In this document: positions 33,290-45,939 of the stretch, one piece after another
How positions within the stretch are numbered: position 1 is the first letter of the stretch
Layout of the letters: the number at the start of each line of letters is the position of its first letter
NCBI RefSeq assembly: GCF_963966145.1
Contig: NC_091047.1
Coordinates: forward strand, 12,586,001-12,650,000
Direction of reading: 5' to 3'
DNA length: 64,000 bases
Origin: Tenebrio molitor
Lineage: Eukaryota; Arthropoda; Insecta; Coleoptera; Tenebrionidae
Position numbers and translations under genes: made by a program
Notes under the pieces: model-generated
The model's input: the letters and a program-made list of their open reading frames with translations, nothing else
Told to the model about the DNA's origin: nothing
Database searches by the model: none

Positions 33290-33705
33290 TTCGGTTCCAG
33301 GTCGGGCGGCGGCGCACTTGCGGTCTAATTTATGCAAGTTTTGCATAGAAATATTCTCATGAAACAACCTAAACACCGTTAATTTGCAATTTCTCTGGCT
33401 GCTTAATGCATTACTTTCGTTTAGAATAAAGCAACTAGTGCCACAAGTGAAGATGGGGGCGGCGTTGTTTACGATTTCTGCCGCGGTTCTGCAGAAGCGC
33501 TGCTTGCAATCGGCGCTTAGTACGCGGTGTGCCGTCGCGACGGTCACTCGTATTTTCTTCGCACTTCTTGCACGCAACTTCCACAAAAGTTCCATTTGAG
33601 TCGCACTTGGACTTGGACCAACTTCGGCCGATCAGCCGGTGCAAAAAATTGATGGACAGTTTTTTCGAGCAAGCTGTCAAAGCGCCAATTCATGACACTC
33701 GTGAG
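33290..33705 (+). promoter_or_regulatory. CpG-rich island, candidate promoter or first exon
   Basis: This stretch is far richer in G, C and CpG than its surroundings and is followed by a GTGAGT donor-like site at 33701. Open frames exist on both strands (for example a 48-aa frame from ATG 33453 on plus and 106 codons on minus, 33595-33275), but neither has a recognisable domain. A 5' exon of a long-intron gene is possible; this is inference. Confidence 0.35.
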
Positions 33706-33709
33706 TATT

Positions 33710-35140
33710 TTACCGAGATTTAATTGTTCTTCCGTACCGAAGGGTAAACCCTTGTAGCGGGAAATGTATCAATAATTCATACAGGATCGGCGGCGCTGCT
33801 GCTTGAAACAACATAATTCTCTAAAAGCATTTTCTTTATGGAAATTGTTCTAAATGGTACATGGCGCGTCTAAATGTGTTAACATATTAAATGGATCTAA
33901 CGTCGGTCGACATTTACATTGCTTGGCATCGATTTACCAAATTACAGAACCAAGTTTTAGTTGTTGACGATAATTAAGTTATTTTCGAGTGTCTTCAGGC
34001 ACAATTGCAGAAGTGCGCTTTCATTAAAATCGCTGAAATGGTCTCTCTTACGCGCTAGCCTAATTTGAAATGGTAATATATTAATGCGATATTCAAAATG
34101 GATATTCACACTTGACAAGGTACAGACTTCTACACGTCAGTCTCGATTACATATTTTTTCGTAAATATGTGGTTTGGGCAGAAACGTTTTCAGCCTTTTA
34201 ACAGATTAATAATTCTTCCACTAGCACTCTGCCTTGCATAGGAATTAGATGTCCTATTCTTGAAGAATTTGGAATAATAAAGCGGAAATATTCTACATTT
34301 TTCTATACTTTATTGAACTTGAAGTGGATGAATTATTCATAAATGATGAAAACGATTTTTTATGTTCACAGAGTATGTGTTTTAAAACAACACGAATTAA
34401 AATAATCCTGTTTATTAAGTGTATAATTTGCTACAATAATAAATGAAAGATGAATATGTTTAATAAAAAATTAATGTTTGCTTGCTTTGTTTGCTTTTTA
34501 ACCAAATACAGATCTGAATTAGGGTTTTTTATTTTGTTTCGTTTGTGGTGACAACGATAACTTTCAATCTCTTTGAAGTTCATTCACATCGTTTTCTGGA
34601 AAATAAGAATGAAAAGTTCGGCTTGCGATATTTGGTGTCTCCTTTAGCATAATGCTTGGAATGGAAAAAAAAACTGTTTGTACTTTTACTGAAATTTATT
34701 CTCTGTGTATTTTGATTTAACGCCTGAAGTTGTTAATTGTAAAACGTTTATGAATAAACATTATTTTTTTAGAAGTATGTCGACGCTGATCGGATCGAAT
34801 AAAAAATGCGTAATTTTTTTATCGAACCAAACTTACTCATTTTGTTACTTCTAACGGTCTACCTATTAGGTATATTAAAAAGCAAAGAGCATTTTGACGA
34901 CTAAATATCTACAAGAGTCACAAGTTACAAAGATAAGCGGTATTAGTAAATGACTAAGGTAATGAAGTGTAGATAGTGATTAAGTTTCAAAGGAAAGTTT
35001 TTGAAATATTAGGGTTTGAACTTTAAAAAATTGAACGTTTTATCGATTGAATAAATTAACAGTTTTGAATTCTTAAGCGCTTGTTGCCCAAAATAGTCTC
35101 TGCAAGATTTAAAATATCTGGACCAGTCTTTAGTCACTCC
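33710..35140. other. Non-coding interval, nothing recognised
   Basis: AT-rich with only short open frames. Confidence 0.35.
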
Positions 35141-35144
35141 ATAT

Positions 35145-35866
35145 ACCGGGTGTAGAATTGGTTTACGAGACATAGGATTTTACATGTAAAAGTAAAGAGT
35201 TTCAATTATTGGCTCCCCTAATAATTTTACGGCAAAATAGTTAAAATGAAAGTTGGAGAGAATTAAAATTGCTGTCTAATTTTAGTCTTACTTTTTTTCT
35301 AACATCTTGTGGTACTGAAAGAAAGGCAAGAAAAAAGTTGACACAAAACAGTAAAAAGTACTACTAAGCATGAAATTGTATTTATTTCTTTAAATGTTAT
35401 TATGGAGGATATTTTTTAAGCAACTTCCAAGCAACATTTGCTTCAGGTTTTCCAGACCGATCAATTCCTGCCACAGAAACAATTGGAAGAATTTTAGAGA
35501 AGTTTGAGCATTTAATGGAAGATACCTTTTCATTCATCCTGTAGTCCTGTACGACTTCATTTGAAGGGCAAATTAAAAGACAATTAAATAATAGAGAAAC
35601 CATCTGACAAATACATAATATTTTAAAAGTCAAATTTCATGGCTAGTGCTACTTTTTAGTATTTTTGTGTTAACTCTGTTCTTGCTTTTCTTTCAGTACC
35701 ACAAGATGTTAGAAAAAAACAAAGAGTGGAATTAGACAGTATTTTTAATTCTCTCTAACTTTCATTTTAACTATTTTGGCATAAAATTATTAGGGGAGCC
35801 AATAATTGAAACACTTTATTTTTACATGTAAAATCCTATGTCTCGTAAACCAATTCTACACCCGGT
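35145..35866. mobile_element. 722-bp inverted-repeat element, TACCGGGTG family
   Basis: Ends ACCGGGTGTAGAATTGG with arms of about 190 bp that are nearly identical, sitting at TA. The interior has a 77-aa minus-strand frame (35633-35400) with no recognised domain. Confidence 0.85.
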
Positions 35867-35999
35867 ATGTAATAGTTTAGTCATATGACATAAAGTCCAT
35901 TTTTTATTTTAGTCCGATGAATCAATTAATAAGCAGAACAACAGTTATATTGCTATCTCTTTTCAACATAAACAAGCTATTGAATTTTTGCACGTATTG

Positions 36000-37004
36000 T
36001 ACCGTGTGAACAACAATTACTGATTGAGTTGGCAATAAATTCTGGTGACTTTTGGTGACTTTTATGTCATGTTACAACGAGAAAACCATTTTATTAATAA
36101 AAGAATACAAAAACCAAGACGTTTAAATATGAAATGTATACCAGCTGTCAATAGTGTCAATAAAACAAACCGAAATAAAGTCCATTCAATAAACATCTGG
36201 ACTGTCAAAATCAAAATTACCTACGGTTGTTAGGTTGGTTAAATCACTAGTTATTTTCATATTGCCCAGTTGTTATCTATGATTTTTTAATTTTTCAAAC
36301 TACATATTCATTTGTTTAAATTGACATTGTCAAATAAATTGCAAAATTATTTAAGTGTTTTGTAAAAAGGTTAAAATGGAAAGTTCAAAACGAACTAGGG
36401 TGGTTCTATTGGCGCGAGAGAAGAGGGCCATAAGAAATTATTATGAGGAACAAACAAAAAAGTGATAATATCGGGAAGAAATTACAAATTTGTGCCAAAG
36501 CCGGTCCAGTATTGTTAACTAAGAATTGGTGTCCGTTCTTGTGATTCAGAAATCAAAATTTTGGAGAGATAAGTGTTAATCAAGTGTTAAATAATAAATT
36601 AAACAGATTAGTTTATTTTGGATGATTTTGGTTGTTGTTTAATTTGTTACCTGTTTTCATTTTGTCGCGTGTTTTCTATAAACTTTATTAAATTGCTCTA
36701 CTTCATTTAGTTGCTGCATTTCACTTCAAGTGCTCGAAGCAATGAATGATTCAAAACATTTTTAGTTTAATGATTAAAAATGAAAACATAACCTAAATAT
36801 ATTTTGTAACTAAATTTTGATGTCGGTACACTCTAGCGAAATTTTTTTATATCCAAGTACAATCAAAACAAGCATTTTATTTAAAATTTAAATTTGACAG
36901 TCCAGGAATTTTTTGAATTTACTATAGGTACAATTCACAGTCTTGAAAATTTCATGTAAAATTTTTTATTGCCAACTGAAACAGTTATTTTTGCTCACCC
37001 TGTA
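36000..37004. mobile_element. About 1.0-kb TA-flanked inverted-repeat element inside family D copy 1
   Basis: The ends are imperfect inverted repeats: TACCGTGTGAACAACAAT against TACAGGGTGAGCAAAAAT, both continuing to GTTGGCAATAAA. Copy 2 of the host repeat has a single TA at 39550-39551. A short frame starting MESSKRTRVVLL near 36376 has no recognised family. Confidence 0.75.
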
Positions 37005-37380
37005 TTAAGCCCGTCCCACTATGTATCTCGCTTTGGCATGTGCGATTAGAGCAAGACGCGAGTTTTACGTTTATTATTATTATTACATTAGCGACGTCAA
37101 ATTTTTAGGTTAGGTTTTAACCACATTAATGATAATTTTGTTTAATTTTGCTTGAAATTTCCACCGTATGATGCCAACGAAAAGCTACGCACCAAGTGGA
37201 CAGATTCATTTTCAGAATTTGTAATTGTAAAAATAATACACACCTATTGGAATTGTGCAGAGTTCTGAAATTTGCAGAAAAACCAAAACAGCACGAAAGA
37301 ACGCAACTCAGAATCTCAAAAATTGAAATTTGTAGTGGCATCTGTCTCAAGTTGCCAACATAAATTTTCAAATATTGGTA

Positions 37381-37868
37381 TAATCTGTTTCAAAATCAAA
37401 AATCCACCACCTGTTGAATTATGTGGGCAGAAAAAAAGAAATCCCTAGAAAAAGTTTAATTTTTTTGAGTTGGCTCAACCTCCCGCCAAAATTTGACATT
37501 GAACTGTCAACTGAGTTTATTCTCGAAACACAAAATAATTATTATGTACAATAGTATATTATAATACAAGTTTATAAAGAAGCCTTTAAAGCACGCGCGA
37601 CGAGTTTAAGAGCACGACGCGTAGCGGAGTGCTTTTAACGTCGCAAGTGGTTTTAGCTACCATATCATACTTTTTGAATGAAATAATAAAATGAGAATAA
37701 AAAAACACGATGAACTACGACCAAAACGACTGTCCAACAGTTTTCTCTCATAACCCCACTTTTTTCTGACACTTACAGACACACTAAAAACAAAAGTCGG
37801 CGACGTTGTCGGATGTATTTTCGAGGTAGAATGCACTGTTGGTGGATTTTTGATTTTGAAACAGATTA
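37381..37868. mobile_element. 488-bp inverted-repeat element inside family D copy 1
   Basis: Ends TAATCTGTTTCAAAATCAAA (about 29 bp, inverted) flanked by TA on both sides; copy 2 shows the unoccupied site near 40107. It contains a CpG-rich fold at about 37585-37650. Confidence 0.8.
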
Positions 37869-37930
37869 TAGCACCATCACTGTCAAATGTCAAAAGCAGA
37901 CGCAGGTCATGTCGACGTCTTTATTCGGAC

Positions 37931-38458
37931 CATGGCCAACTGTATCGATATACACTAGACGTGTATACATGGCCGTTTCAATTTCAAAATAAAAGTGTTC
38001 CTAGAAAGCAAACCATGAACTACCGTAAAGTAGCGACATCTGTTGGATCCTTTCATAATAATTTTTTTAATTTGAAATTGTCAAATTGAACGTCACAAAC
38101 GTCAGATTTTGGAAGTATTTTCTTACCTTTCTGTGCTCATTGTCAATTATAACATTTATTGTTCAGTTGATGATTGTCGTGTTTAGTTTCGTTGTGTTCA
38201 TTTTAATTTATTAATTTCGAGTGACAAGCAAATTAACAGACAAATAACATACGACAACTAACCGTTACCTAACCAAGAATATAAATTTGACAAGTTGACG
38301 TACTCGTAGATTGAAGATTGGTTAAAATTATAGTCGTATGGCGTCGCTACTTTACGGGAAATTTCAATTGTTTCATCGGAATTTTTCTCTTATGGAGAAA
38401 TTGCAAAATGAAACGGCCATGTATACACGTCTAGTGTATATCGATACAGTTGGCCATG
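37931..38458. mobile_element. hAT-like MITE, 528 bp, with 8-bp duplication
   Basis: About 50-bp perfect inverted ends beginning CATGGCCAACTGTATCG, flanked by ATTCGGAC at 37923-37930 and 38459-38466. The paralogous locus has ATTCGGAC once (40164-40171). The 8-bp duplication and CA...TG ends fit the hAT superfamily. Confidence 0.85.
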
Positions 38459-38489
38459 ATTCGGACTAAGCTCATCGGACTATAATTAA

Positions 38490-39085
38490 TAAATATTTAT
38501 GAAATTCTGGTTTGCAGAACTATTTTATTGTTAACCGGTTAATTCATTAAAAAACGACTTTACTGAAACGTCCATCATCAATAATTAGTGACCATTCCTC
38601 AGGGACAATATAAATGATGAGACGCTCTCGTGTTATTAAAAGTAGTAACACAGTTAACGGTTTTTATTGTTTATCGAGGTATATTATATCGAGTTAAGCT
38701 TGTAAATGTTTATTTAGATTCGAATAAATTCCAGCATTGTTAAATTAAATTCTCTTGAGATTTGAATACTTGCGGCAATGTTGTTTCAAGAGAAAGTATT
38801 TCTCGATGTAAATTTTGTTTTTATTAAATCATTACAATCATTTATTGTCAATATTTTTTGGAGTGGCAGAGCTTTCGCACGTAATGTTCTTTGTTGACGA
38901 TTACACCCAGTGGAATAATCTTATAATGCATAAACCCTTTGTGCTCAAATAATACCTCTCTAGCAAGCTTTTCCTTTCAATATAACTACTCTGACTTTCT
39001 TTGACTAGACACTAGTGCTGCTTTTATATGTATATTAGCCAGTTTTCGCTTCGTTTAATAGAAGTAAGCAGTAAATTTGATTAGT
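38490..39085. other. Non-coding interval, nothing recognised
   Basis: AT-rich with no repeat pair or frame supported. Confidence 0.35.
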
Positions 39086-39090
39086 GATAA

Positions 39091-39317
39091 TACACTGCGC
39101 CGCAAAATTAACGCATAATTTAGAAAATTAATCGTATTCCTTTTTAGAAAATTTTTCAGTGCCATTTGGAAACCAAAAATGTTGATTCGCATTATCTTAA
39201 AGTTTAAATCCGATACTCATTAGAAAACCACTTTTCATAATGCATCATTTAAAATTTAAATTTACAGGCTTTTTTAAAGTTTTTACACAGTATGCGCTAA
39301 TTTTGCGGCGCAGTGTA
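39091..39317. mobile_element. 227-bp MITE, TACACTGCGCCGC family
   Basis: Inverted ends TACACTGCGCCGCAAAATTA, A/T-rich centre. Its right-hand TA is shared with the left end of the next element (39316). Confidence 0.8.
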
Positions 39318-40433
39318 CAGGGCAAGTCACATAAGGTTTATTTCTGAATTTATTTTGTACGCAACCAAAAATACTGATGACGCTGACTGCTTGATGCCGT
39401 TTATAATGTGATTTAATTTAGTAATCAACGTAGGTATAGTCCATTTTTTAATTATAGTCCGATGTATGAATTAAAAAGCAGAACAACTGTCATATTGCTA
39501 TCTCTTTTCAACATAATGTAAACAAACTATTGAATTCTTGTACGTATTGTATTAAGCGTGTCCCACTATGCATCTCGCTTTAGCATGTGCGATTAGAGCA
39601 AGACGCGAATTGTACGTTTATTCCACTAGCGACGTCAAATTTTTAGGTTACGTTTTAACCACGTTATTTGTGATAATTTTGTTTAATTTTGTTTGAAATG
39701 TCCTCCGTATGATGCCAACGAAAAGCATGTGGACAGATCCTTTTACAGAATTTGTAAATTGCAAAAATAATATTGGAATTGCGCGGAAACTTGCAAGACT
39801 GGAAGTTAACAGGTAAGGGGGTAAACTAATTCATAGAGAGTTGTTTTGTGTTCATGGCGTTGCCGAAACAAAATCTAGGAAGAAAGAAAGACAGTCTAAA
39901 CGTGGTTGTTTAGTGCTGTTTTCAACAATTTTTAATATATCTGACCTATTAGTTGATATGTAAATAGTTATCAAAAGCGTTCTGAAGGGAGAGGTTTTTT
40001 GAAAGATAAAATTAAAACGGAGGAATGAATTTGCAGAAATACCAAGAAAGCACGAAAGAACACAATATCTGTACCATGTTGCTTAAATAAATTTTCAAAT
40101 ATTGGTAGAACCATGCACTGCTGTCAAATGTCGAAAGCAGACGCAGGTCATGTCGACTTCTTGATTCGGACTAAGCTCATCGGACTATAATAAAAAAATG
40201 GACTATATGTAATTCGACTAAAAATGTCAAAATGACGTTTTCCTGTTCTGAATAATGAAATCAAAAATTAAATTCATGAACTGTCATTTTGACATTTTTA
40301 GCCAAATTACATACCTACGTTGATTACTAAATTAAAACACATTATTAACTGTATTAAGTGGTCAGCGTAATTAGTATTTTTGGTTGCGTACAAAATAAAT
40401 TCAGAAATAAACCTTACCTGACTTGCCCTGTAT
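39316..40433. mobile_element. Inverted-repeat element, TACAGGGCAAGTC family, carrying a nested family D copy
   Basis: Arms of about 120 bp (TACAGGGCAAGTCA onward, including TTTTGTACGCAACCAAAAAT). The left arm is interrupted at a TA by family D copy 2; the right arm gives the unbroken sequence. Confidence 0.85.
39437..40205. mobile_element. MITE family D, intact copy 2 (769 bp)
   Basis: Inverted ends TAGTCCATTTTTT..ATAGTCCGATG (about 28 bp) flanked by TA at 39435-39436 and 40206-40207. It serves as the empty-site reference for copy 1. Confidence 0.85.
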
Positions 40434-40598
40434 AATACGGTAGCATCATTTAGCTGACACAGTACAAGTTTTACTGCTAAAAACCATAAAACATAAAACC
40501 GAGAAGGAACTGCATAAGTTTCCATGCATTTTCGTGAGGAACTATTAAGTACTAAGAATCTACAGTAGTAATTAAGAATATAGTACAGTAGAGTATAG

Positions 40599-40779
40599 TA
40601 CAGGGTCATAATACATGATTGTAGTCCAAGTTGGCCTAGAAATTAAAATTTATGGTTGCTGCTCCATATGAAAATAATCAAAATTAATGTGAATAAGTGA
40701 ATACACACCGTACAGCGGCAAAAATTTCATAATGTGAGCATGGCTTGTTTCGACTACAATCATTTATAATGACTCTGTA
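40599..40779. mobile_element. 181-bp MITE, TACAGGGTCAT family
   Basis: TACAGGGTCATAATACATGA is mirrored at the right end (TCATTTATAATGACTCTGTA); the shared ATGATTGTAGTC is inverted. Confidence 0.75.
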
Positions 40780-40959
40780 TAAACATTGATAGGTGCATGT
40801 GCAAAGTTTGACGTTAAAAGGTCTGGTCGTTTCGAATCATAATTTTTTTAAAAGCCGTGTCGGAGTGCCAAATCATGTACCGTTCTACTTTTGAAGGGGT
40901 TATCTGGTAAATACAATTTTGGATGACATGTTGACAACATTAGCAGATCAATGTCCTTC

Positions 40960-41510
40960 CTGTTTTATCACAAAAAAACTGGGTTATGGCGTTTAAGAAG
41001 ATTAAAAAAAAAGAAAGGTGTGCAGAGAGTTGAAAGATGGATTTCTGCCTCAAGAACAGCAAACGTCGATGTTATTCGTGAAATGATTTTGGAACATTGG
41101 TGAATCGCACTAAAATGAGACACTTTGAATATCTCATATCAATGCAGTTTTCATATCATTAACAATGAATTGGGTGTGAGAAAATTATCAGCTAAATGGA
41201 TACCCAAATACCTGAATGTTGATCAACAGCGAATGAGGGTGACAACGTCCACATCGATTTGCAACCAATTTGAAGATAGTTAGACCGTATAATTACAATG
41301 GAGGAAACTTGGGTTCATCATGTCAAAATAGTGGAAACACGGTGGTTTTCTACCCGTGCAAAAAGTCTTCCGGAATAATTCTCGCTTCCATTTTCTAGGA
41401 TAAAAGACGGGGTAATTGGGGACATTGTGGACACTGTTAAAAACTTGTGTGCATTGTTTTTGCAAGACAATGCACATGGTTCTTGCCCTGCAAAAATTCG
41501 ATGGAATCGG
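40960..41510 (+). pseudogene. Degraded mariner transposase
   Basis: Readable blocks are INNELGVRKLSAKWIPKYL with VDQQRMRV (about 41155-41240), ITMEETWVHH (about 41291-41320, first catalytic region, with the usual Asp replaced by Glu) and FLQDNAH (about 41458-41480, second catalytic region). Frame changes and stops separate the pieces, and the C-terminal third is missing. Family: mariner, with D,D signature blocks. Confidence 0.75.
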
Positions 41511-41519
41511 TTTTAAAAT

Positions 41520-43990
41520 CGCCCATATAATGTTTATAAAATATTATTAAACCATCTCTAAAGCAAAAAAGTCTAAAACTAAATGTCCATTATGACCGAG
41601 TTGTATGGAGTGTTACTAAATTTTTTTCAAATCTAATTTTTTAAATGCAGACACTGTAGTATTGGTTGTTTTTGATTTAAATTTTTCGTCAGATTCTTGG
41701 TAGAAATTTCGTTGTAATTGCAATTAACTACTCTTGCACACATGTTTACATTAAACGCCGATAGACAATTTCCTAACCTTACTTTCTCGCATTCATGTTT
41801 TCTGGCTGTCACAAAGCATGAACAAATTCTTGGATAGTAATATTTTATAAAAAATGTTGGCTCCTTGATTATCATTATGAGATAAAATGGACAGAGCTTT
41901 GCATTAGGAAGCTTGAAATTCGTACCTATTATCGTTAACTTCCAATTTACCACGACATTTTCCAAGGTAAAATTTTGGGAATTGTGTTAATTCAGATAAG
42001 TGCTACGCAGAGTCGTAAACACTTCTGAACTAGTAAAGAAAGGGTTCGTGACTGGTACAATTTGATATTTTCTTGTAGTGGAGAAAAATATTTAATAATC
42101 ATATTTATTGATTTGGCCTATTTCCGTCAGCGAGAGACGAAAGAGATATCATTGTGTCAAAACCTAGATCTGATTATTTTGAATACTACGTTTGTTATTG
42201 TAATGAGTCGTAGGAAGTGGACAATTTTTTGTCTCCTGGAAAAATGGTGCATGTGTTGTCGTCAAAGAGATAAAAAAATGATACACTCAGAGTGATGAGG
42301 TACATTGTTGAATAATGAAGGGTTTTTACATGTAATGGGGGTGTCTGTATTGGATCTATTTTTAGTGGTGACGCATTAACCCGAAATAAATTTATTAAAT
42401 TCAGCACAATTGAACGGAATAATTACGAATTCCCTTCGAAAAGTTTGAATGGATTCCAGAGGAATAAATTATTCTCCGGAGTTTTTATCATGGAACTTTA
42501 GGTTTATAGGACGTGTTTAAATGTGTTTTAACGGTATTTGCTCATTTGCAACTTTTCAAACAATCCATTCCCCGTTAAAAACTTAAAGATTCTGACAATA
42601 ACAGACTGGCTCGTTAAAGGGGAGTTTCTGAGCCCTTCGACATTTGAATTTTTACAAAGGACACGAAATTTTGTTAAACTTTATCTTCACCTTTTTATAG
42701 TTGGTTAACAGACGTAAAGACGACAAGCGTACAGGTCTGTGCAGAATTAGTGGAGAGGTTTTGGTCATTATTTACATTTAATTTGAATACAACTCATCTA
42801 CATAGAATAGACTTCTGGGACGTTAAGTACACATCAACTTTGCTTCTCAAGAGCCAGACTAAGTATCTCGGGTCTTCCTTGTTAGGTTATTCAGTATTCG
42901 TTAGAAATATGTCTTCTGTGTATGCATGCCAAGTTCTGTATTATTCAAGAACACGTAAAAGCTGAAACGGAATGTGCAAGCAAGGGATGATGTGCTTGAA
43001 TGTTTAAAAAAATATCTCCCAGATATTTTTTCCGTGTCTACAAATTGCACTTTTTAATGTCATCCATGTTGCAGAATTCACATCTGTTAAAAATATAATT
43101 TTTATATTTAAAAGAATTTATATACGCATTAAAAGCAATACGCAACATTTATTTCGACTGAGATCCATTCTCTTCATAATAATTATTAGTAACAAAGTTT
43201 TTTTTTCTAATAATAGACTTGGTTGCTGTTTTTATTTTTAATAATGTTTAATTTTTTTAGAATATATCTTAAGTACTGAAAAACAAATATTGTTACTTTT
43301 TTAACAATTTAAATTAAATTAAATAAATAATGTTGCGTAATTTATAATCGATTTTTTTTGATAAAAAATAAACACCTGTATATGTACCTCAATAAAAAGA
43401 GCAGGTTTATTTGTATGCTCCGTTTAAATTTAAGCAGAATTTTTGTCTTGTTTAACTTAGAATAGCAGTTCTGAAAAATTGCAAGCAAATTGTTTTATTT
43501 TGTTTAATAAAGTTTATTTTGTTTGTTTTATGTCGTTTAATTTCAATTTTAAACATATTTATGTAGAATTTATAACTGTTTTTAAAATAGAAATAAAAGT
43601 TATGCACCTAAATATGTCAGTTGATTTAATGCCAACATGTGAAGCCATTATTCAGCAAATGAAAATTGCAAAATTAGAAAAAGCATCCTAACTTAATGGA
43701 TTTAATATAATTTTAAGACCTAAACATGTTTTCAATTTCAGTTGGTTTGTTTTGGTTACAACAAAAAATAAAAATGAAATAATAAGGCGAAAATACTTCA
43801 ATATTCCCACAATTTACGGGTTGAGTTGTTTTCCTATGATAAAGAGTTCTAAAAATATTTTGGGATGTTTTTTATTAATTACCCCACCACCTAACAATCG
43901 AGAGAGGTTTCAAAAAATAAAAAAGAACCATGTGTGATTACGTAGTTGTAATTTATGTTATTTAAATATCGGGTTTTCACTTAAATTTCC
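41520..43990. other. Non-coding interval, nothing recognised
   Basis: Short frames only (longest 110 codons, minus, 41965-41633, without a recognised domain). Confidence 0.35.
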
Positions 43991-43991
43991 C

Positions 43992-44144
43992 GTCAAAGTT
44001 GGCGTGGAGGAGTCGATTGTGAACGCACCACAGATCACGGAGCAGCTGTTTAAATCTAACCTCACTTTTTGCGTTGTTTGTGTTTTTACTCTGCAGATTG
44101 ACGAGTGGTGCGTTTACTATAGACTCTTCAACGCCAACTTTGAC
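43992..44144. mobile_element. MITE family C, full copy
   Basis: Inverted ends GTCAAAGTTGGCGT with AGAGTCG/AGACTCT. Core sequences CAGATCACGGAGCAGCTGTTT and CACTTTTTGCGTTGTTTGTG match the other family-C copies. Confidence 0.8.
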
Positions 44145-44149
44145 CGTAA

Positions 44150-45480
44150 ATTTAAATGCACACCAGATATAAATTATCTATAAATGTAAATGCCATTGTA
44201 GTTTTAAACGAGACACTGAAATGCACTATTTCATAACATTCAAATTACAAGGCACAATGGACAAATGTGTAAAATAATATTTATAAAAACAATAATGACA
44301 TATCTACCATAATAATGATGAAGACTGTGAACAAGTAACATGCAAAACAGCTGCATCAAAATAAAAATAATTTCCATGCAAAGTTTGTGCCAAAATTTTT
44401 ACAGATTCGTTTGACTCTGCATAAAAATAATTCAAACTTTTAAAATGACTGAAATTGCGACTGCAAATCATCTTCAGATGATGGTTTACAAAATTAAATA
44501 ATCTGATACATGTCGGAATAATTAAAACAAACTTTAATTCGACGCATTTCGCTTGTTAATTGTGTTTGTTATGAAGATGTGATGATTAATATTGTTGGAC
44601 AATTAGCGCCAGAATAAAAAAAAAATGTATTTAGATCCTTTGTGTTTGAAGAGCAGCCACTCTCATTTTCTAGTTTAAAATTTTAATTGTGTTTTGCGGA
44701 AATTCAATAAACGTGTATTCCGGTTTCACCGGCTTTTGAGATAAAATCTCGTGTAGATGTCGTGGTATTTTATAAAGCAATTAATTATTGAAATAGTAAA
44801 TTGGACAGTGCGTGAGCGTACGAGTGCACGGAAATCAACTCGTTTTAACTAAATTTTCAGTTAAGCTGCGTCGACACGTTAACCAAAGATGATAACCGGA
44901 AAAAACCGTAGCTAGCGCCCTGTTCATTTGAATCAACCCTCACTTTCGCTAAATTACAGTCATTTATCATCGGTAAAGGAAACTGTTAGATAATGAGCAA
45001 ATAATTGAGTGATGGTTGGAATTATAGTTAGTTACATGACTACCCCCGTTTATCAACGAAAATTAACAATACGGGATCTTGAATGGAAAAACAAATTTAC
45101 TTGACGCGGTGTTTGTTTTAAGAACCAGGTGTGATGGTGTTGGAGATTAAAAGTTCCGAAATTACCAATGTGTCGAGAGTGTTAGTTTTTACGGTATTTT
45201 AGCGTGGGTTTCTGTATGTTTTGAATGTCGTAATGTAACCAAATTATCGTTAGTGACATTTATTTATTGGGCAAAATATATTTACCTTACGTTTAAATAT
45301 AATTAATTTATTATAATTATTGTAAGTTTTTGAACTTTTTTCACTACATCTATCACATCAAGAACATGATAACTTTGTATATCTAGTGTGTTTTTCGTTG
45401 CATATTTCATTTTAGCGTATTATTTTGACAGATTGTATTTGTAAATTGTAAATAAGTTTCTGACCCATCAGCTGGCGACT
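44150..45480. other. Non-coding interval, nothing recognised
   Basis: AT-rich; no gene or repeat pair supported. Confidence 0.35.
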
Positions 45481-45484
45481 ACCA

Positions 45485-45936
45485 TACAGGCTTTTTCACG
45501 AGTGATAATGAGCCCGACGGAATTGGAAATGCAACCCACAATACATTTGCAACGCTAACGTGAATTTTTGTTTTTTGATTTAAAAAACGTGAAACATAGT
45601 TTACTGTACAGTTTCGTAAATGAAATTGTGAATAAACGAAGAGTTTTTGGGAAAATGTTTATTGTCTGCATAAACGCGCAACTGCAGAGGCATTTTTATT
45701 ACAATCGCCTTAAATCAGGAGCGTGTTCTTTTCTCATCGTTTTTAATTGTCGTATTTAACTTTTTAGGAAATGGAGTTTTGACAAATAAAATTATTGGTA
45801 GCAAAGCTATTATAGATTCATAATTTCATTTTAAAAAATAATACGATACTTAAATATCTAGGTTAGCGTTGCAAATGCATTGTGGGTTGCATTTTCAATT
45901 CCGCCGGGCTCAATACCACTCGTGAAATACCCTGTA
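45485..45936. mobile_element. MITE family A, long form (452 bp)
   Basis: Outer arms as in the 160-bp copy, extended inward by TTGCAACGCTAACGT. The interior, including TGTCTGCATAAACGCGCAACTG, recurs inverted at 59.2-60.0 kb. It may be closer to the parent from which the 160-bp form was derived. Confidence 0.85.
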
Positions 45937-45939
45937 TTT

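Larger units (their letters stand above)
35892..38486. mobile_element. MITE family D, copy 1, broken by three insertions
   Basis: Homologous to the intact 769-bp copy at 39437-40205 (shared AGTCCGATG, TGCTATCTCTTTTCAACATAA, GTCCCACTATG, CATCGGACTATAA). It is interrupted at 36000-37004, 37381-37868 and 37931-38458, each with a matching uninterrupted site in copy 2. The left end has decayed. Confidence 0.8.

Noticed and set aside
35400..35633. 77-codon frame inside the TACCGGGTG element as a transposase
   Set aside because: Too short, no catalytic motif, and the element is non-autonomous in size.
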